Positions 58,545 through 64,000 of a stretch of 64,000 bases of DNA are shown here, piece by piece. Under the pieces are notes generated by a model, which was not told where the DNA came from, searched no databases, and worked only from the letters and a program-made list of their open reading frames with translations. The DNA comes from Artocarpus heterophyllus (Eukaryota; Streptophyta; Magnoliopsida; Rosales; Moraceae): positions 21,846,004-21,910,003 of the forward strand of contig CM046349.1 of assembly GCA_025403435.1 (NCBI GenBank). The letters are read 5' to 3'. Both the position numbers and the translations under genes were made by a program. The stretch's first letter is position 1; each line of letters begins with the position of its first letter.

Positions 58545-58593
<49 letters not shown>

Positions 58594-61036
58594 GGGAGGG
58601 GTGGTGAGTACCGATCATTGACCAATTATTTTAAAGGACCAAAAATCCTTTATCCTTTTTCTTGCCCTCATACTCCAAAATAAAACGGTGTTGTAGAATG
58701 AAAACACAAACATATAGTTTATAAAGGTCTATCAATGCTTGTACATGCTCATATGTGTTTTAGATTTTAGGATGATGCCTTTACCTCTGCTGTATATCTA
58801 ATCAATTGCTTTCTCGCTAAGATCCTACAACATCAATGCCCTCTAGAAGTTTTTTACAAGGTGAAACCTAATTAGTCTCAACTCAATGTATTTGGCTATA
58901 TAGTTTATCCTCATTTAAGACCATACAATTACCACAAATTATAGTTTCATTCAATGCCTTGTACCTTCATTGTTTATAGCACATAACACAAAGGATATAA
59001 GTGTTTAGCTCCTAATGGTAGATTGTACATTTCTAGACATACAATCTTTGATGAAAAAAACTTTCCTTTTGCTAGAAATTTTGATCGTAATACACCAACA
59101 CAGTTTCAAGAGTTTTATGATTTAAATACACCAGTTATACCAATCATTTAAGAACCTCAAAGTAATCTACCTACTGCTCACCCGTCTATTAAAACTTCCA
59201 TTCTAGTCACTCCAGATACAAATCACACAACTCACTAATCACAATAACACTTCACATCCCATTTCTATTCCTTCCACTCCTCGAAAGAGCGAGCCCTACA
59301 TACACTCACATAGATCCAATAGAGTCATATACACGTACTACTATTGTTCCAGACCAACTAATACCAAATCTAGGAGAACTCAGAATAGTCAAGCAGGGAA
59401 CACTTATCCTATGGAGACAAGAGCCAAGCATGGCATTTACAAGCCTAAAGTTTAGAATGTGGAGTGCAAAGGTAAGTGCAAAAATGAAAGTGAGCCTACT
59501 ACCTTTGAAGAAGCTATGCTCTCTCCACATTGGAAGGCATCAAGGCAAGAAGAATATCAAGCTTTAATGAAAAATAAGACCTAGGAAGTTGTACAAATTC
59601 CTCAAAATAGAAAGCTTGTGGATTGCAAAGGGATTTTTAAATTGAAAAGGAATCTAGATAGTAGTATAGCTCACTACAAGGCTAGACTTTTGGCTCAAGG
59701 TTTTCAGCCAAGTTGTTGGTTTCAACTTTACTGAATCTTTCAATCCACTAATTAAACCTATAATAGTTCAGGTTGTTCTCACTATAGCTGCATCTCGAGG
59801 CAAGAAAATTCATCAAGTTGATGTCAACAAAATCCTTTTTAAATGGCACCCTTGAAGATGATGTATACATATCCCAATCTCCTGGCTTTGAAATTGGCAA
59901 TCGAGCTATGACGGTATGCAAACTCCATAAAGGCCCTTTATAGCCTCAAACAAGCTCTAAGGGCCTAGTTTGAAAAGCTCAAGAGCGCCTTGTGGAAACT
60001 TGGTTTTAAGTCCTCAAAGTTAGATAATTCACTCTTTATGAAGCTCACTCAACACTCATAACTTCTTGTACTTGTGTGTGTTGATGACATAATCATCACA
60101 GGCAGTCATAAATCACAAGTTCAAAAACTAATTCAATTATTGAATATGGCTTTTTCTTTGAAGTACTTAAGGCAGCTGCACTATTTCTTGGGAATAGAAG
60201 TTCATGGTACCAGCTCGGGTTTGTACTTATCTTAAGCAAAACACATTTTGGATCTTCTTAAGAAGGTTAAGATAAAGGATGCTAAGCCTTTTCCTACTCC
60301 AATGATCACAGGTCAACACTTGTTAGCACACAATGGAAATTCCTTTTAAGAGGGGCAACTTTATAGAAGCATAGTAGGTCCCCTTCAATATCTCACCATA
60401 GCGCAACCTGAAATTGCTTACTTGGTCAATAAGTTAAGCCAATTCATATCGTGTCTCCTAAACACATACTGGAAAGTGTTAAGAGGATTCTTAGGTATCT
60501 CAAAGGAACTCTCCATTATGGCTTCAATTTCACCAAGTCAGAGCACTTGAATTTAACAGGATCTCAAATGCCTTGAGCTATAGACCCCAACGATCATCAC
60601 TCAACCACAAGATTTTGTGTTTATTTGGAAATAATATAGTCACATGGTATTCTAAGAAGCAGACCACTATTTCTCGATCTAATACAAAGGCCGAATATAG
60701 GAGTCTAGTCAGTACCACTCCTGAAGTTCTTTGGCTCAAGTCTCTTTTGAAGGAATTGAAAGTTAGTTGCAGTAGAAGTCCATTGATTTAGGCAGACAAT
60801 TTGAGTATAGTATCTCTATTCGCTAATCTAGCTCTATAATCAAGAGCTAAGCACATTGAATTAGACTTATACTTTGTAGGAGAGAAAGTGTTAGACAAGA
60901 CCATTGTAGTTCAACATGTCCTAACCACAGACCAAAATGCTGACATACTCATGAAGCCTCTATTTGCAACATTTTTCAGCTATCTTAGGAACAAACTAGG
61001 AGTCACTTCTTTGAAGGCTGTCAAATTGAGGGAGGC
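56554..61036 (+). pseudogene. Copia gag-pol polyprotein of element E, broken
   Basis: ATG at 56554 (MADQNPVNPLPNVQNLLVQP) with a stop after 35 codons and another near 56873. The UBN2-type gag continues at 56878-57348: AYWILASISQGFLVNIVGND, FSELWHTLEINFVNQSRAKI, EYLIKMKAYCDILTS. Later: a protease/linker relic at 57683-57937 (KLHMGNGSILLISHI, NLLHILHIKKNLINVSQFAL), GAG-pre-integrase (HERLGHPTLSVVSKV, CFACQEGKSHKLPF, 58165-58290), integrase (LNLCGPLPVKSFNG, VTFIDAFS), broken at 58537 by the T/G block, then EYRSLTNYF. Reverse transcriptase remnants at 59500-60250 include ALMKNKT, CVDDIIITGSH near 60077 (Cys in place of Tyr in YVDD). RNase H at 60573-61000 has TWYSKKQTTISRSNTKAEYR and ADILMKPLF. 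Not functional. Confidence 0.88.
58537..58592 (+). repeat. T18-G38 homopolymer block in the integrase of element E
   Basis: 18 T (58537-58554) are followed by 38 G (58555-58592), then TGGGAGGGGTGGTGAGTACC. Integrase similarity is continuous on both sides (IKALQ before, EYRSLTNYF after), so the block sits within the few codons around the second catalytic Asp. Exact length in the genome is uncertain because such runs are hard to sequence. Confidence 0.9.
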
Positions 61037-61436
61037 TGTTGGAAGATTATGTCAAAATGCACATCTTCATTTATTCAAACACAATCTTTTTGATCATTGC
61101 ATTGTCAGCATCAAAACATTCTTATCATTTGGTAATTCACCAGCCTATCACATCCCCATAATTCAAGTCTGTAGCCCACGTTTTAAGACTACTGTATGAG
61201 GAAGTTTGTATATTTCTCAGTTGTATTCATTGCTAGGATTATACATAATACAGTTGTATAGTATATTCATCTTAGCTGATAGCATTTAAACAAGTTTGGA
61301 TATCTTAGTAGCCTTTTTCCTTGCATTCTCTGCTGTATAATAGTAGCATTGTACATTGAATTTCCTGAGCAAATCAATACAATTGAAAGTCTTCTTTCTC
61401 AGTCATCTTTCTATTGTTTTATTATAGAACTAGAAT
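61037..61436 (+). repeat. 3' LTR of element E (400 bp)
   Basis: Begins TGTTGGAAGATTATGTC after a purine-rich GAGGGAGGC tract (the likely polypurine tract) and ends GTTTTATTATA. Paired with 56129-56518. Confidence 0.9.
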
Positions 61437-61809
61437 TGAAAACTTGTGGTGACAAATTAAGGAGGCCAAAGTTGGCATAAAAGCCGATGAGTTTTAAAGA
61501 GATTGTTAGGTTTTGGTGAAGGCCACAGAGAATGAAGAGAGTGTGGATTTAGTTGAGCTATTGAGGCTTATTGGAGAAGTTTAAGCGGAAAGCGAGAGTG
61601 TTTAGATGTCGTGTTTGGGAGCTAGGAATCTCTCGAATTTTGAGAAGGAAAGAGTTGGGTTTGAGGAGATTTCTTGATCGTTGAGGGCTTAGCATATTAG
61701 ACAGAAATGGTAGAGAACCCAACAACTGCAAGCATTTCTTTCTTTCACTCTTACAGCTCCTAGAAAATTTAGTGTTACGATAGAGGACCAAAATGAAAAA
61801 GAAAATTAT
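61437..61809 (+). other. Possible decayed coding relic between element E and the next LTR
   Basis: In the frame starting at 61451, protein-like stretches occur: QIKEAKVGIKADEF, KATENEESVDLVELLRLIGE, MSCLGARNLSNFEKERVGFE. Eight stops interrupt about 119 codons, which is no fewer than chance, so the claim rests only on the look of the peptide segments. I do not recognise a family. A minus-strand frame at 61558-61791 is an alternative but looks less protein-like. Confidence 0.25.
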
Positions 61810-61949
61810 TGTGACGAACCGCCTTTTCAGGCAGTCATTTTACTTACTTAAACGTCATTACTTAAATAGTAATCTTACTTACTTAGTAAGAAAATCATAT
61901 TCTTTAAATGTACTTAAAAACTATTGCGACCTCTGTCGCCATTCATGTT

Positions 61950-62800
61950 GAGACTTCGCTTAACACTTGACTTTAAAATCATTTCAAATCGTTTCTTAAA
62001 ACTTAATAAGAAACATTTACTAAAACATCACTTAAAACTTAACTTTATAATTATATTAAACAGTTCATAAACTGTATCTTAAAACTTGAAAACATTTCTT
62101 CAAACTTTGTTTTTTTCTTAGAACTTTGAAAACACTATATTAAATAGTGGAAAATATTTCTTTTAAATAGCAGAAACATTATTGTAGTGGTATCCATACC
62201 CAAATCCTTGTATCCGTCCTCCGCAGCACCCAGCTCTTTTAACAGGTCCTACTAGTCGCCCATAAAACTACCTACAGTATAAAAAAACTTTTTATGAGCT
62301 TTCGCTCAATAAGTTCAAACAAAATCTCACAAAGCATTTAAACATGCTTTAAAAACTTTTCTCATGAAAGCATTTCTCTTAAAACATATATCATTACTAT
62401 TTTCTATAGACATTTATAAAAACGACTTTCATAAACATTCTTCATAAAACTTTTCTAGAATGTTTGTCATAAACGTTTTCTATAAAACACTTAACATGTA
62501 GTAATCCTTAGAATGTTTTTTGTAAAACGTCATTTATAAACTTTTTCTTAAAACTTTTATCATAAGCACTTTTCATAAACATTTTTCATAAAATATTCCT
62601 AAAACATTTCTCATAAACGTTTTTCTAAAGCAATCTCTATAACGTTTTTCATAAACGCTTTTCATAAAATATTTAACATAAAACAATCCTTGGATTGCTC
62701 TTCATAACGTCATTTATGTTTTCATAAAAATTTAATATAAAACATTCCTCAGAATGTTTTTCATAGCATATAAATGTTTCATAATAAACAAATCAAATAC
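61950..62800 (+). repeat. Degenerate short tandem repeats (TTTTCATAAA-type words)
   Basis: Dozens of variants of TTTTTCATAAAC, CATTTCTCATAAAC and TATAAAACATT follow one another with irregular spacing (about 10-30 bp). AGAATGTTTNTCATA- and CATAAAACAATCCTTGGAT-like longer words repeat at wider spacing. It looks like an old, diverged tandem array. Confidence 0.6.
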
Positions 62801-63206
62801 AATCACAATGCATGTTTTCATTTATGCTCAATTATGAACTTTCAATTATGAGCATCTTATGAACATTCTTTCTTACTTTGACTTTCTATCATTGTTCCTT
62901 ATCTTTTCTTATCTTACACTTTAACTTTCCTTATCTAACTTTAACTTTCTTTATCTTACAACTTTTAGTGTTTATACTAACATCTTTAATCATGAGATCA
63001 TAAACGTGATGCTCCCCTTGTGGAAGACTTAAGACCATCAAACTTCGAGGTCGTGTACCTCACATCTGGGAGGTTAAACTTTAATTTTACTTTTATTACC
63101 TCACAACGTGGAGGTTGGTACGATACTTTCTTTTCACTTTACGTTACCTTCTCATTAACCTTAGTGAGCACATCAAATGCAACCACATCATATGCAAAGA
63201 CACTTG

Positions 63207-63537
63207 CAAATCATACCTCGTACTTTAAAATCTATTGCATAACAAATGCAACATAAAATGTAAACACATTTTGCTAATCATAATTTGTACTCTGAAACTT
63301 ATTGCATAACAAATGCATCATATAACGCAATTACATTTTGCAAATCATAACTTTTATTCTGAATCATATTGCATACAAATGCAATATATATCGCAATCAC
63401 ATATTGCAAATCATAACTTTTATTCTAAATCATATTGCATACAAATGCAATATATATCGCAATCACATATTGCAAATCATAACTTTTATTCTAAAACATA
63501 TTGCATACAAATGCAATATATTACATAACAAATACTT
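63207..63537 (+). repeat. 66-67 bp minisatellite, about five units, each with a hairpin
   Basis: Units start at 63207, 63274, 63341, 63407 and 63473 with CAAATCATAAC-like words; the last three are nearly identical with period exactly 66, the first two diverged with period 67. The last three contain ATATTGCAT-ACAA-ATGCAATAT, a perfect 9-bp inverted repeat with a 4-nt loop. The units are contiguous with no unique spacers, so this is a minisatellite, not a CRISPR array. An open frame across it is a by-product of the repeat length being divisible by three. Confidence 0.9.
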
Positions 63538-64000
63538 CATAAAACTTATAACTTAAATTATAAAACATTATGCATTATCGAAATGCAGGACTTATACTAA
63601 TTCTATTTCGTATCTAGGTTGCACATCCACATCTAGATCATAATCTGGTACATAAAGGCTAGCCAGTAAGTTCATCTTTTTATTGTTCAGTCTATAGGTC
63701 TTTTATTATATAGTCGTTCTAGACTAGGGATAATGATTATCTAAAACATGTTTACGTACTTGTCTAAAAACTTCTAAAGGTCATAATAAAGCTTAACTTT
63801 TCATATCTCTCTCTTGGCTCTACTCTTGTGACCTCTCTGTTGGTCATGAGAAATTTTTCAAATTCTATTTAATTATCTAAAACATTCTCATGATTTCTAA
63901 TCGAACCTAGGATGTCCTATAGTAGTTTTTCTAGTTTCCCATAGGCAAATTGGAGATTATATCCTTAATGGGTTTCTTATGGACCTTATTGTGCATGTTC
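63538..64000. other. AT-rich tail of the window
   Basis: No frame or known motif. Words such as AACATTATGCATTATCG at the left edge are a last diverged echo of the minisatellite. Probably part of the same long repeat as 61810-63537. Confidence 0.4.

Larger units (their letters stand above)
56129..61436 (+). mobile_element. Ty1/Copia retrotransposon E, full-length but decayed
   Basis: LTRs of about 390-400 bp (56129-56518, 61037-61436) flank a 4.5-kb interior with primer site TGGTATTAGAGC (56519-56530), gag, protease relic, integrase, reverse transcriptase and RNase H, all in plus orientation. Flanks GAAAC (56124-56128) and GAACT (61437-61441) share 4 of 5 bases. Different from A/D/N and B/C in LTR, gag and length. 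The coding region has many stops and a homopolymer block in integrase. Confidence 0.92.
61810..64000 (+). repeat. Probable long LTR or other repeat, running off the window
   Basis: TGTGACGAACCGCCTTTTC at 61810 looks like the start of a large plant LTR (many begin TGTGACG), and CCGCAGCACCCAGCTCTTTT with ATGAGCTTTCGCTCAATAAG near 62220-62310 resembles sequence in Tekay/Del-like Ty3/Gypsy LTRs as I remember them. The region has no gene, two kinds of tandem repeats and no visible right end. Assignment is tentative. Confidence 0.35.

Noticed and set aside
63207..63556. CRISPR-like array and open frames over the repeats
   Set aside because: Units are contiguous without unique spacers and this is a plant nuclear sequence; frames stay open because 66 is divisible by three.

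Overview
This is a nuclear chromosome segment from a flowering plant, probably a eudicot. The evidence is AT-rich intergenic DNA, GT-AG introns, plant-type Ty1/Copia elements primed by initiator tRNA-Met, a MuDR-type transposase relic, a PLS-class pentatricopeptide repeat (PPR) relic and a WD40 gene of plant type. I could not determine the species. Only one protein-coding gene looks intact: a three-exon PAK1IP1/MAK11-like WD40 protein at 47926-50010 (+). Nearly everything else is transposable-element sequence in various stages of decay.

Layout. 1-6646: the 5' part of a minus-strand long-LTR Copia element (A), cut by the window start. 6647-9670: the 5' end of a different minus-strand Copia element (C). 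9685-11080: a probable solo LTR of SIRE/Maximus-like type. 11081-13958: AT-rich DNA with a CT-rich leader and a diverged duplication. 13959-15590: a broken MuDR-like (MULE) transposase. 16246-37014: a plus-strand long-LTR Copia element (D), flanked by the perfect 5-bp duplication ACTAA. D is split by two later insertions of its own family in the opposite orientation: a complete 9.5-kb element (N, 22442-31937) and a solo LTR (32514-34546, perfect duplication GTTTT). 37020-40047: unassigned DNA with a poly(A)-ended segment, a MITE-like element carrying a tRNA/SINE-like piece, and a 121-bp tandem duplication. 40053-46455: a decayed Copia element (B) of the same broad type as C. 47926-50010: the WD40 gene. 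51982-53702 (-): a PPR pseudogene with at least four frame changes. About 53757-56040: a Ty3/Gypsy-like LTR remnant. 56129-61436: a third Copia type (E), with a T18-G38 homopolymer in its integrase. About 61810 to the end: probable LTR-like DNA containing a 66-bp minisatellite.

The layout reads as a history of insertions. D entered DNA next to the MULE relic; then two relatives entered D's reverse-transcriptase region, and one of these was reduced to a solo LTR. A, D, N and the solo LTR share about 2-kb LTRs, clusters of TCGGCATGCCGA-like palindromes in both LTR and leader, and a zinc knuckle whose second cysteine is tyrosine. I found no CRISPR array, rRNA gene or convincing functional tRNA gene, and no clear evidence of a new biological system. 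The most unusual signals are the palindrome clusters, the shared altered zinc knuckle, the nested structure and the homopolymer block. All calls come from reading the sequence; no database search was possible.
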